Of a stretch of DNA of 28,932 bases, positions 22,420 to 28,932 are shown in pieces. The notes beneath the pieces were generated by a model. It saw only the letters and a program-made list of their open reading frames with translations, searched no databases and was not told the origin of the DNA. A program made the translations under genes and the position numbers. Location: assembly GCA_040375675.1 (NCBI GenBank), contig JBEIRY010000016.1:1-28932 (forward strand). Direction: 5' to 3'. Source of the DNA: CAIUSP01 sp040375675. GTDB lineage: Bacteria; Actinomycetota; Thermoleophilia; Solirubrobacterales; 70-9. Positions within the stretch are counted from its first letter, which is position 1, and each line of letters starts with the position of its first letter.

Positions 22420-23082
22420 TTAATCGACATCCGCTCGGGGTGAGGAGCGGGAGACACGCTGGTTTCGCGTCAGCACGGTGGGACTGATGTAGCCGGAAAC
22501 TTCGGACATGTCGATCACGACCAGGCGCACGCCGTCGCTCTTGTTGCCCTCGATCGATTTCACTGCGCGGCCGGTGCGGTCGGCCTGGATCACAACACCT
22601 ACATGACCCTCTCCGTAGGCCACCAGATCGCCCGGGGTTGCGCGGAGAGTCCAGTGCCTGGTGCGCTTGGCCCACTTGCTCAGGTCGCGAACCTGGATTG
22701 CCACTGTGCGACCGCCGAAAGAGCGCCGCAGGAAGTTCGCGCCGAGGTAATCGGTGAATCCCGCCTTCGACCACGACCAGGTACCAAAGGCAACACACCA
22801 CTGATCGCCGATGCTGTACGGCGCGATCGCTCCGCGGCCGAAGTGATACCGCGGGACGTTGTCGCTGCGGCGCTCGCGAACGCCGCGGCCGAGCTCGGAC
22901 CGCACGGTGGTGAGGATCGTGCTGCGCTTACCGAGGGGCGATGGCGTCGGCTCGGGATCCGTTGAAGGATCCGGATCCACGCTCACGCCGCCGGCGCTCG
23001 CCGCAGCAGGCATCGCAAGCAGCGCGAGCGCCATGAGCACGCTCGCCGCCAAGCCTCTATGTCGCCTGATTCGAGTCTTCAT
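22420..23082 (-). CDS. Secreted CHAP-domain amidase/peptidase
   Basis: 220 residues. A signal peptide covers about 1-31 (LMALALLAMPAAASAGG), followed by a Pro/Asp-rich linker (35-50). The CHAP (NlpC/P60-like cysteine amidase) domain has catalytic C96 in DQWCVAFGTWSWSKAG, H160 in GHVGVVI and the polar third residue near SIEGN (176-180). It is predicted to cleave peptidoglycan peptide bonds outside the cell. The start ATG 23082 has a weak AAAGG upstream. The 250-nt region before it contains a palindrome and an inverted repeat (see 23206-23236). I looked for a c-di-AMP (ydaO) riboswitch, common before such genes in actinobacteria, and could not recognise one. Confidence 0.88.
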   Translation of the reverse strand: MKTRIRRHRGLAASVLMALALLAMPAAASAGGVSVDPDPSTDPEPTPSPLGKRSTILTTVRSELGRGVRERRSDNVPRYHFGRGAIAPYSIGDQWCVAFGTWSWSKAGFTDYLGANFLRRSFGGRTVAIQVRDLSKWAKRTRHWTLRATPGDLVAYGEGHVGVVIQADRTGRAVKSIEGNKSDGVRLVVIDMSEVSGYISPTVLTRNQRVSRSSPRADVD

Positions 23083-23205
23083 CGTTCATGCGCCTTTCCC
23101 CCTGCTGCCCCATACTCCTGCCGGGCCTGCCGGGCGAGATTGCAGACGCTTGCCTAACTCTCAGGGTAGTCATGCAGCGCGGCCGGCTCATGAAGATCCC
23201 AATGA

Positions 23206-23236
23206 AACGGGTGATTTCTTGCCTGCCCGTTAACGG
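23206..23236. repeat. Overlapping inverted repeat and palindrome in divergent intergenic region
   Basis: AACGGG (23206-23211) pairs with CCCGTT (23226-23231). The latter overlaps a perfect 10-bp palindrome CCGTTAACGG (23227-23236). The two pairings are mutually exclusive in RNA. The element lies between the CHAP gene (minus) and the GT2 gene (plus), so it could be an operator for either. The rest of 23083-23333 shows no gene I can support. Confidence 0.35.
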
Positions 23237-23582
23237 TCAGTTTCCGGTTGAAAGGTCAGCAGCCCCGCAACCTTTGCCTGCCATACTCGTTATCTAGTCG
23301 AGTAACCAAAGCCTGCACCCAACGAAGGAACGAATCACCAAAACTGAGGAAAAGTCTCCCGAGAAAATTGCTCCCGCTTCTGTCGGGTCGCGAGATACCA
23401 CATGGAGATGGGGCAGTCATCCATCGAAATCCGAGACACCCGCTACCTGGTTTGGCAGCGCCCTCCCCTACCTTCAGATCCGCACCCGCTTTGTAGTAGC
23501 AATCATCTGTGGCCTTCTCTGGGCCGCGCTCTCTTCCTACCTGGCTCTTCCCTGGTTCAACGACCTTGGTGAACTGATCACA

Positions 23583-24788
23583 TTGCCGCTTGCGATCGCG
23601 GTGATCGCAGGCATAGCGATTCTGCCGGGGTATCTGACCGCGTTCTTGATTACCAGCTTGGTACTCGACCGATCACGAGAGATCAAAGCGCCTGAAGCGC
23701 AAGGCGAGCGACAGCGCTGGCCGGGTATCACCTTGATGGTCGCCGCCTTCAACGAGGAGTCGCGCATAGCCGAGACCCTTGAGTACGCGCTCGTATCGAA
23801 CTACCCGGGCAAGCTGCATCTGCTGGTTGCCGATGACGGCTCAACTGACGAAACGGCGAACATTGTCGAGCAGCTCGCCCGATCGAACAACGGTTCAGGA
23901 AGAACCGTCGAGTTGCTGCGCACCGAACACTCCGGTAAAGCCAACACACTCAACGCAGCACTGAAAGGTGTCAGGACCGACCTACTGGCGACGATCGACG
24001 CCGACACCCTGCTCGGCCGCCAATCGCTCACCCGCGCTGCCGATCGTCTGCTCAACTCGCCCGATGAGACAGAGGCGGTCGCTGGAGCGGTGATGGCACG
24101 AAACTCGCGGGTTAACTTCCTCACCCGCTTGCAGGAGTGGGACTACGAACTGGGTATTGCGTCGATAAAACGCTCCCAGGCAATCTGGCAGTCCACGCTC
24201 GTCTCGCAGGGTTCGTTTTCGGTCTACAAGACCAAAGCAGTCAAGGCGGCTGGCGGCTGGCCTGACTCGATCGGCGAGGACATCGTGCTGACCTGGTCGT
24301 TGCTGGCCTCCGGCGCGGATATCGGCTTCGAACCCACGGCGCTCGCTTTCACCGAGGTTCCCTCCCGCTTCGGACGGCTGGCCCGCCAGCGCTCGCGCTG
24401 GGCAAGGGGGATGATCGAAGGCCTGAAGGCCTACGGGTTCCGGATCTTGCGCCAACACCGGATGGCCTCGCACGGAATCGTGATCAACCTGCTCTTTCCG
24501 TGGATGGACCTCTGCTACACATTCGCATTCCTGCCCGGGATCGTGCTCGCCTGTACCGGCAACTTCGCGATCGTCGGTCCGCTCACCCTTGCCGTGCTGC
24601 CGCTGAACCTGCTGCTCTCAGGCCTGATGCTGCGAATGCAAAGAAAGGTATTCAGTGAAGTGAGCCTCTCGGTCCGGCACAACCCGATCGGGTTCCTGAG
24701 CTACCTCTTCCTCTACCAACCGTTGATGTCTCCGCTTGCTGTGATCGGCTACGGGCAGGAGATCTTCAGGCGACCGCGGAGGTGGTGA
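23583..24788 (+). CDS. Processive membrane GT2 (cellulose/poly-GlcNAc synthase-like)
   Basis: 401 residues from TTG 23583, the first standard start codon of the frame. The GT2 domain has ITLMVAAFNEES, VADDGSTDET, a metal motif in TIDADTLL, IGEDIVLTW (the TED-like acid) and QRSRW (the QxxRW acceptor motif), then three or four C-terminal membrane helices. It fits an inner-membrane synthase that polymerises and extrudes a beta-linked polysaccharide. The frame is open back to 23298 and encodes another convincing helix (RTRFVVAIICGLLWAALSSYL) before 23583, so the protein probably starts upstream at a non-standard codon, perhaps ATC 23334. It is followed 3 nt later by the GGDEF-EAL gene, which suggests c-di-GMP control. 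Confidence 0.85.
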   Translation: MPLAIAVIAGIAILPGYLTAFLITSLVLDRSREIKAPEAQGERQRWPGITLMVAAFNEESRIAETLEYALVSNYPGKLHLLVADDGSTDETANIVEQLARSNNGSGRTVELLRTEHSGKANTLNAALKGVRTDLLATIDADTLLGRQSLTRAADRLLNSPDETEAVAGAVMARNSRVNFLTRLQEWDYELGIASIKRSQAIWQSTLVSQGSFSVYKTKAVKAAGGWPDSIGEDIVLTWSLLASGADIGFEPTALAFTEVPSRFGRLARQRSRWARGMIEGLKAYGFRILRQHRMASHGIVINLLFPWMDLCYTFAFLPGIVLACTGNFAIVGPLTLAVLPLNLLLSGLMLRMQRKVFSEVSLSVRHNPIGFLSYLFLYQPLMSPLAVIGYGQEIFRRPRRW

Positions 24789-24791
24789 GCA

Positions 24792-26516
24792 TTGGCCTCC
24801 AGTAGTGACCCTAAACGCGGCTCTGGCAGCTCCACGCCGGCCGAACTGCTGACGGCAGCCTTCGATGACGCGACTATCGGTATGGCAATCATCATGGTCG
24901 GTCCCACTCCAGGCGACGACCGAATCCTCCGCTGCAACTACGCGCTATGCAGCATTACCGGCCACTCCGAAACCGTCTTGCTCGAAGGCGGTTTGGCCCT
25001 TTTGGATGTCTCATCTGAATCGCGTCAATCCGAGAGGCTCCGAAGCACCGGCGCAGGCAGGGGGCGAGTCGAGTTCGAACACAGCATGACCACCGCAGAC
25101 GGCAATTTGATCTGGGTGATGATCACCCTCTCAACGGTCAGGCAGGAAACTGGCGGCAGCGAATACCGGTTGCTCCAGATCCAGGACATCTCCGACCGAC
25201 GCGACTATGAGTCACGCCTGCAGTTTCTCGCCGGACACGATCCTCTAACCGGCTTGACCAATGTAAGGCGGCTGATAGAGGTGATGGATCAGAGTTTTGC
25301 CTACCAAAGCCGATACGGAGGCGACGCGGCCTTGCTCAGCTTTGATCTAGACAACTTCAAGGCAGTCAACGACTCGATCGGACACGCCGAAGGCGATCGA
25401 ACGCTGAAAGCATTCGCAGCAAGGATCAAAGACCACAGCCGTGGTGCCGACACGGTGGCACGGCTGGGTGGCGATGAGTTTGCGATCTTCCTGCCCGGAA
25501 CCAATTTGGCTGACGCGACAAGCGTCGGCAACGCGATACTTGCCGACCTCCGCAAGAACCCGGTTGCCATAGGCGCCCAAGGAGTGGAGGCCCTGATATT
25601 GAGCGCCAGCATCGGCGCAACGGCGCTCAATGGGCGAGATGACATCCAAGCTCCGGAATTGATCTTGGAGGCAGATGCTGCGATGTACTCGGCAAAAGCC
25701 GGCGGACGAAATCAGATCGCCCCCTTCCCCGTAGATAAGCCAAAAAAGATGTGGGAGAAAACGCGATTGACTTGGGTCGAGAGAACCAGACGGGCCCTCG
25801 ACGCAGATGACCTCTTCCTCGATGCCCAACCAGTAAGGCGTATCGGCACAGGGGCCACCGCCTTTCACGAAGTGCTGCTGAGGATGAACGACCCTGAGGA
25901 GGGAATCGTCTACCCCCCGAGCTTTCTATATACCGCCGAGCGATTCGGACTTTCTGCAGAAATCGACAGCTGGGTTTTCAAAACAGCCCTTGCGGCTCTT
26001 GCAAGAAGCTCAGATACCACGACACAGGTTTCGATAAACCTGACTGGCTCTTCGCTTTCAAACTCCTCAGGCTTTCTCAACGAAATTCCACAGATGATCA
26101 AGGCGGCGGGAGTAGACAGCAGCCGAATCATCTTCGAGCTGACCGAGCAAGTCGTTATCTCCGACCTAGAACGCGCACGCAGCTTCATCGAGGAGGTGCG
26201 AGAGATCGGCTGCCGGTTTGCCCTCGACGACTTCGGCGCAGGTTTCGGTGGCTTCTACTACCTGAAGAATCTGCCGATGGACCTACTGAAAATCGACGGA
26301 GAGTTCGTTCGCTCGCTGACTGACTCGAAAGAGGATCAGGTGATCGTCCGGGCGATCACCGAGATGGGTCAGGGGATGAATCTCGAGATCGTCGCCGAGT
26401 ACGTCATCAACGCCGCTACCGAATCGTTATGCGGCGATCTCGGCGTGGATATGGCACAGGGCTCATTTATCGGTCCGCCTGTCCGCATTGAGCAGGCGCT
26501 GGGCCTGGATCAGTAG
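24792..26516 (+). CDS. PAS-GGDEF-EAL cyclic-di-GMP turnover protein
   Basis: 574 residues, soluble. A PAS sensor is at about 18-135, GGDEF (diguanylate cyclase) at about 145-310, and EAL (phosphodiesterase) at about 325-570. The cyclase site GGDEF (226-230) is intact, as is the inhibitory RxxD I-site (R217, D220) five residues before it. The EAL domain has E360 (EVL variant), N416, E449, D479-D480, K500, E536 and Q556, which is every metal and catalytic position. The loop normally reading EGVE is EYVI here. Both activities are therefore possible, with the PAS domain probably choosing between them. The TTG start is supported by GGAGG (24778-24782) 9 nt upstream. It is co-transcribed with the GT2 gene. 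Confidence 0.94.
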   Translation: MASSSDPKRGSGSSTPAELLTAAFDDATIGMAIIMVGPTPGDDRILRCNYALCSITGHSETVLLEGGLALLDVSSESRQSERLRSTGAGRGRVEFEHSMTTADGNLIWVMITLSTVRQETGGSEYRLLQIQDISDRRDYESRLQFLAGHDPLTGLTNVRRLIEVMDQSFAYQSRYGGDAALLSFDLDNFKAVNDSIGHAEGDRTLKAFAARIKDHSRGADTVARLGGDEFAIFLPGTNLADATSVGNAILADLRKNPVAIGAQGVEALILSASIGATALNGRDDIQAPELILEADAAMYSAKAGGRNQIAPFPVDKPKKMWEKTRLTWVERTRRALDADDLFLDAQPVRRIGTGATAFHEVLLRMNDPEEGIVYPPSFLYTAERFGLSAEIDSWVFKTALAALARSSDTTTQVSINLTGSSLSNSSGFLNEIPQMIKAAGVDSSRIIFELTEQVVISDLERARSFIEEVREIGCRFALDDFGAGFGGFYYLKNLPMDLLKIDGEFVRSLTDSKEDQVIVRAITEMGQGMNLEIVAEYVINAATESLCGDLGVDMAQGSFIGPPVRIEQALGLDQ

Positions 26517-26636
26517 CCGGGCAGTAGCGGCGCGCTCGCGGCGCGACTCCCGGTTGGGCTTGGAGCGCTCGGGCTTGAGCCGCTTTGCCCCCACCAATGC
26601 CTCTGCGGCATCGGGTCTTGCGAGTCGGTCCTTCAC
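26463..26636 (-). CDS. Possible small basic protein antisense to end of GGDEF-EAL gene
   Basis: 57 residues from GTG 26636, strongly basic (KRLKPERSKPNRESRRERAA). GAGGTG lies 6 nt upstream, a good Shine-Dalgarno, which is the main reason to list it. It overlaps the 3' end of the GGDEF-EAL gene by 54 nt on the opposite strand. I recognise no family, and low-complexity charge can arise by chance in GC-rich DNA. Confidence 0.3.
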   Translation of the reverse strand: MKDRLARPDAAEALVGAKRLKPERSKPNRESRRERAATARLLIQAQRLLNADRRTDK

Positions 26637-26689
26637 TTGATTCACCTCGGATGAGGGGGTTACTGGCCGTGAATCTGACCCGAAGAGTG

Positions 26690-26726
26690 CCGCGAGACCG
26701 GTTACCCCCGTAAATCGGCCTCGCGG
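26690..26726. repeat. Strong hairpin in the 26.5-26.8 kb gap
   Basis: CCGCGAG (26690-26696) pairs with CTCGCGG (26720-26726). After one A-C mismatch, CCG (26698-26700) pairs with CGG (26716-26718), leaving a 15-nt loop. It may act as a bidirectional terminator or structured RNA. Nearby, CGTAAAT followed by GGCC recurs (26709 and 26742 areas). Apart from this and the small antisense frame, 26517-26840 holds nothing I can support. Confidence 0.4.
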
Positions 26727-26840
26727 GTCACCCCGGGCGCGTAAATGGCCGAATAAGTATCCGAGAGTCCTACTCTGTCCAACGGATTACGCACATCAAT
26801 AGTAACTGATGGCCGCCATCTCGCCCAGACCTCGAAGCCC

Positions 26841-27149
26841 TCATGGCTTCTCCGCTTGGTCAGCCTGCCCCGCCAGAGCCGGACTCAGCGCCTTCATCAA
26901 CTCCAGCGGCAGCGGGAACACCACGGTCGTGTTCTGGTTCGAGCCGATCTCCAGCAGCGTCTGCAGGTAGCGCAACTGCAGCGCAACGGGATTGGGGCTG
27001 ATCACATCCGCGGCTTGCGCAAGCTTCTCAGCCGCCTCGAACTCCCCTTCGGAGTTGATGATCTTCGCTCGGCGCTCGCGCTCGGCCTCTGCCTGACGGG
27101 CAAGGATGCGCTGCATCTGCTCGGGGATCTCCACATCCTGCTGCACCAT
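26841..27149 (-). pseudogene. 5'-truncated slipin/stomatin (SPFH, band 7) remnant
   Basis: The frame encodes the C-terminal third of a slipin. It has DVEIPEQMQRILARQAEAER followed by RRAKIINSEGE, the coiled-coil region, and ALQLRYLQTLLEIG...VVFPLPLEL, all highly typical. In intact slipins (about 250-270 residues) this is preceded by a membrane hairpin and the whole band 7 domain. Here the frame continues upstream to 27326 but the sequence before about 27190 is not slipin-like, and the divergent lipoprotein gene starts at 27308. I therefore read it as a remnant after a deletion or rearrangement. ATG 27149 could still give a 102-residue peptide. The breakpoint is around 27160-27190. Confidence 0.7.
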
Positions 27150-27294
27150 CGAGATACCTCTGCACGCTCTGACGCCCTTCTGGGGGTTAGGCTGACGAGC
27201 TTCAAGGTTAACCCATCGATCCCAGCGCCCCTCGGAACGAATCGAATCGTATGGATTTACCGACTGCGCTCCATCTGGGTTCCGGAGGGGCTGA

Positions 27295-27300
27295 TAGTTT
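27295..27300 (+). promoter_or_regulatory. TAGTTT -10 box for leaderless lipoprotein gene
   Basis: TAGTTT ends 7 nt before the GTG at 27308. A GGAGGGG at 27284-27290 is too far (17 nt) from that GTG to be its ribosome binding site. Confidence 0.5.
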
Positions 27301-27307
27301 CCCCGCG

Positions 27308-27844
27308 GTGAAGAGGACTGCCGCACTCATCTGCTCAGTCGCCCTCCTTCCGGCCTCGGTAGGTCTGGTCGCCTGCGGTGACAGCACGAAAAGCGTAAGT
27401 GCAACCCTGCCCGACGGCCAAGTCACCACCAGGACCGTCCCCGACGTCAAGTTCGCAAAGACGAAGTTCGTCCTCCATACGGGCCTCGCCCTCGGTGCCT
27501 TCAAACGCTGGATCTACGACCCATGGAAGGACGGCTCGTTCAGCCAAGGCGCCGAAGGTCGCAAGAAGGCACTGGTCAAGGCCGGGCTTGCGGGAGCCTT
27601 CACCCTGCGCGAGCTGAAAGCGGCCCGTGATGCAGCGCTCTCCGACGACCAGCTGCGAGGACTCGGCGACAAACTCTCTTCGACGATCGGATTGGTCACC
27701 GCGTTCATTCCCGGCCTCGAGAAGGGGAAGATCAGCACCCTCCAGATACTCGCTCTGTCGGGAGCGTTTGCCGGGATAAAGGCTCTCGCCGCCAAAGATG
27801 GCGCGCCGGTCAAGCCGATCATCTCGCAGATTCCCGGTCTTTAG
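27308..27844 (+). CDS. Putative lipoprotein, unknown function
   Basis: 178 residues from GTG 27308. The N-terminus KRTAALICSVALLPASVGLVACGDS is a lipoprotein signal with a lipobox ending LVAC, so the protein should be lipidated and held at the outer face of the membrane. The rest is helical: FKRWIYDPWKDGSF, an ALVKAGLAGAFTLRELKAARDAAL segment, and hydrophobic stretches near IGLVTAFIPGL and ILALSGAFAGI that may be membrane-associated. I recognise no named family. An ATG at 27251 is in frame but would put 19 residues before the signal; the GTG also has a leaderless -10 box. It is convergent with the membrane protein gene downstream. Confidence 0.78.
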   Translation: MKRTAALICSVALLPASVGLVACGDSTKSVSATLPDGQVTTRTVPDVKFAKTKFVLHTGLALGAFKRWIYDPWKDGSFSQGAEGRKKALVKAGLAGAFTLRELKAARDAALSDDQLRGLGDKLSSTIGLVTAFIPGLEKGKISTLQILALSGAFAGIKALAAKDGAPVKPIISQIPGL

Positions 27845-27874
27845 AGACGACCGGGACTAATCCGCGCGGGCACT

Positions 27875-27888
27875 CTGCATGCCTGCAG
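27875..27888. terminator. Short hairpin between convergent genes
   Basis: CTGCA-TGCC-TGCAG is a 5-bp stem with a 4-nt loop, directly before the stop codon of the minus-strand membrane protein. It is a weak terminator candidate by position only. Confidence 0.3.
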
Positions 27889-28350
27889 CTACTGGCCTGT
27901 CAGGACCAGGATCAGCATCACCAGAGAGATGAACGCCAACGCGTAGGTGTAGAGCCACGGGAGGCGTTTGCGTTGGAGGAAGAAGAGGACCCCCAGGAAG
28001 AAGGCCACCCCCACCCCCAACGCGGGCATCAAGCCGGTGCCGAGGTTGCCCGCGATCACCGTGTAGGCAAGGGCGTACGGAACGACCGAGAAGGTCGCCT
28101 TGAGCAGGTCGGAGCGGTCGGAGCGGAGCACGAACCAAGTCAGCACCCCAAAGAGGATCAGGAGGGTCGAGAAGGCGATGACGCGGATCCAGCCGTTCTC
28201 ATCGGGATCGGAAACGGACAGAGCCTCGAGGCCGAGTATCACCAGCTGATGGACTCCCGAAATGAGCGCGATCAGCGCCACGAACATGGCCAGGCCGCCA
28301 ACGGCCACGATCAACGCTGGGCGCAGGTACGACTTGGAGATGCTCTTCAT
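27889..28350 (-). CDS. Multi-pass membrane protein, unknown function
   Basis: About 153 residues from ATG 28350 (GGTGG 7 nt upstream), or 156 from GTG 28359. Hydrophobic helices lie at about 10-40, 58-80, 88-125 (probably two) and 132-150, giving four or five passes, with a short acidic loop SVSDPDENGW between the first two. There are no enzyme motifs. I do not recognise a family. It lies downstream of the cupin gene (50-nt gap) on the same strand and converges with the lipoprotein gene. Confidence 0.7.
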   Translation of the reverse strand: MKSISKSYLRPALIVAVGGLAMFVALIALISGVHQLVILGLEALSVSDPDENGWIRVIAFSTLLILFGVLTWFVLRSDRSDLLKATFSVVPYALAYTVIAGNLGTGLMPALGVGVAFFLGVLFFLQRKRLPWLYTYALAFISLVMLILVLTGQ

Positions 28351-28400
28351 CGAGTCCACCGACTCATGGTGACAGGCACGAGAGGTGCCATATGGAGGCT

Positions 28401-28742
28401 CTACTCCAGATTCTCCTGGACCACGTGCGCGGACGGGTGGATGCTGACTACCCGGTTGACCTCATCGCTCACGCCCTCGAACTTGTGGCGGGTATCGGCC
28501 GGCACGATCACGAGGTTGCCGGCTGCCACCTCTGTTACCTCCGTCGCCTCTCCCTCGATCCTGAAGGCCACCGCACCCGACTCGACCAGAAAGATCTCGG
28601 CGTAGGGATGGATGTGCAGCGGAGGGCCATCACCCCGCGGGAACTCGGTGACGAAGATCGAGACAGGTATCTCGTCGGCACCTTCGAATCGGGCGAGGGT
28701 GCTGCTGAGCCGTGAGTCCTCGAGGGGGTGGACGGAGATCAT
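28401..28742 (-). CDS. Small single-domain cupin
   Basis: 113 residues with a complete cupin_2 barrel. Motif 1 is GDGPPLHIHPYAEIFLVESG (two histidines and the glutamate of the metal site), and motif 2 is NLVIVPADTRHKFEG with the third histidine. The substrate or ligand is not predictable; such proteins include dioxygenases, isomerases and sensors. ATG 28742 has TAGTGT 6 nt upstream and lies 4 nt after the stop of the upstream partial gene, so it may be transcribed both with that gene and from its own start. Confidence 0.86.
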   Translation of the reverse strand: MISVHPLEDSRLSSTLARFEGADEIPVSIFVTEFPRGDGPPLHIHPYAEIFLVESGAVAFRIEGEATEVTEVAAGNLVIVPADTRHKFEGVSDEVNRVVSIHPSAHVVQENLE

Positions 28743-28746
28743 CAGC

Positions 28747-28932
28747 TCACACTAGTCGAAGGTCGATGCCCACCTGCTCAGCGGACGGCTGGAACACCAG
28801 AAGGAGTGCTGACAGATGCGCGCAAGTAGACCCTGCCACGACTTCGCCTTGAGAGACCGAAGGTGCGGCCGAGCATGCCAGTTCCACCTCCCCGGCGCGG
28901 ATCAGACTCCCGTCACACTCGATCGACGCGTC
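28747..28932 (-). CDS. 3' end of a gene entering from the right edge
   Basis: The minus strand is open from the window edge to a TGA at 28747-28749, giving 61 codons with third positions mostly G or C. The peptide reads SIECDGSLIRAGEVELACSA and continues to SAEQVGIDLRLV. It ends 4 nt before the cupin start, as expected for an operon neighbour. The fragment is too short for me to assign a family. Confidence 0.5.
   Translation of the reverse strand, partial: DASIECDGSLIRAGEVELACSAAPSVSQGEVVAGSTCAHLSALLLVFQPSAEQVGIDLRLV
28749..28754 (-). promoter_or_regulatory. TAGTGT -10 box for leaderless cupin gene
   Basis: Minus-strand TAGTGT lies 6 nt before the ATG at 28742, and there is no Shine-Dalgarno. 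The box overlaps the end of the upstream partial gene. Confidence 0.4.

Noticed and set aside
23083..23333. c-di-AMP (ydaO) or c-di-GMP riboswitch upstream of the CHAP or GT2 gene
   Set aside because: Context makes either plausible and there are fragments such as CAAAGCC, but I could not build the conserved core or its stems on either strand.

Overview
The window is compact, GC-rich bacterial chromosome with many GTG and TTG starts. The gene mix (cytochrome bd oxidase, several polyprenyl-phosphate-type GT-C glycosyltransferases, secreted HNH/Excalibur and CHAP proteins, class III aminotransferase, cyclophilins) and the frequent leaderless-type start signals fit an actinobacterium. Class Thermoleophilia (Solirubrobacterales-like) is my best guess, but no rRNA or tRNA gene is present to anchor it. 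I see no CRISPR array, transposase, integrase or phage gene.

Layout. 1-4.5 kb: the 3' part of a metallo-beta-lactamase-fold hydrolase, a secreted HNH nuclease, tadA with a glyoxalase-type gene, a secreted subtilisin-like protease and a universal stress protein. 4.5-9.4 kb: a second metallo-beta-lactamase-fold protein, an 813-residue membrane protein of GT-C type, a two-domain acetyltransferase and an FMN-reductase-like flavoprotein. 9.4-11.9 kb: cydA-cydB, with a readable -35/-10 promoter ending at the cydA start codon. 11.9-19.1 kb: the most unusual part, a tandem four-gene module present twice. Each copy has a small Cys/His protein (minus strand), a cyclophilin and a DUF2007-like protein (plus strand) and a GT-C glycosyltransferase (minus strand). 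In the second copy a cupin-NTF2 fusion gene is interposed, and the glycosyltransferase carries an extra N-terminal GT2 domain. 19.1-23.1 kb: YCII and hypothetical genes upstream of that glycosyltransferase, a class III aminotransferase, a secreted metallophosphatase, a thioredoxin-fold protein and a CHAP amidase. 23.3-26.5 kb: a membrane processive GT2 followed by a PAS-GGDEF-EAL protein, which looks like a c-di-GMP-linked exopolysaccharide pair. 26.5-28.9 kb: a truncated slipin remnant, a lipoprotein, a membrane protein, a cupin and the end of one more gene.

How the genes fit together. At least four genes concern surface glycans or exopolysaccharide, and several others encode exported proteins, so the window is biased towards the cell envelope. 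Many transcription units appear to begin with a TANNNT -10 box 6-8 nt before the start codon and no Shine-Dalgarno, which points to leaderless mRNAs; genes inside operons instead carry clear Shine-Dalgarno sequences. The strongest candidates for something undescribed are the duplicated module with its conserved small Cys/His protein, and the GT2-GT-C fusion next to its unfused paralogue.
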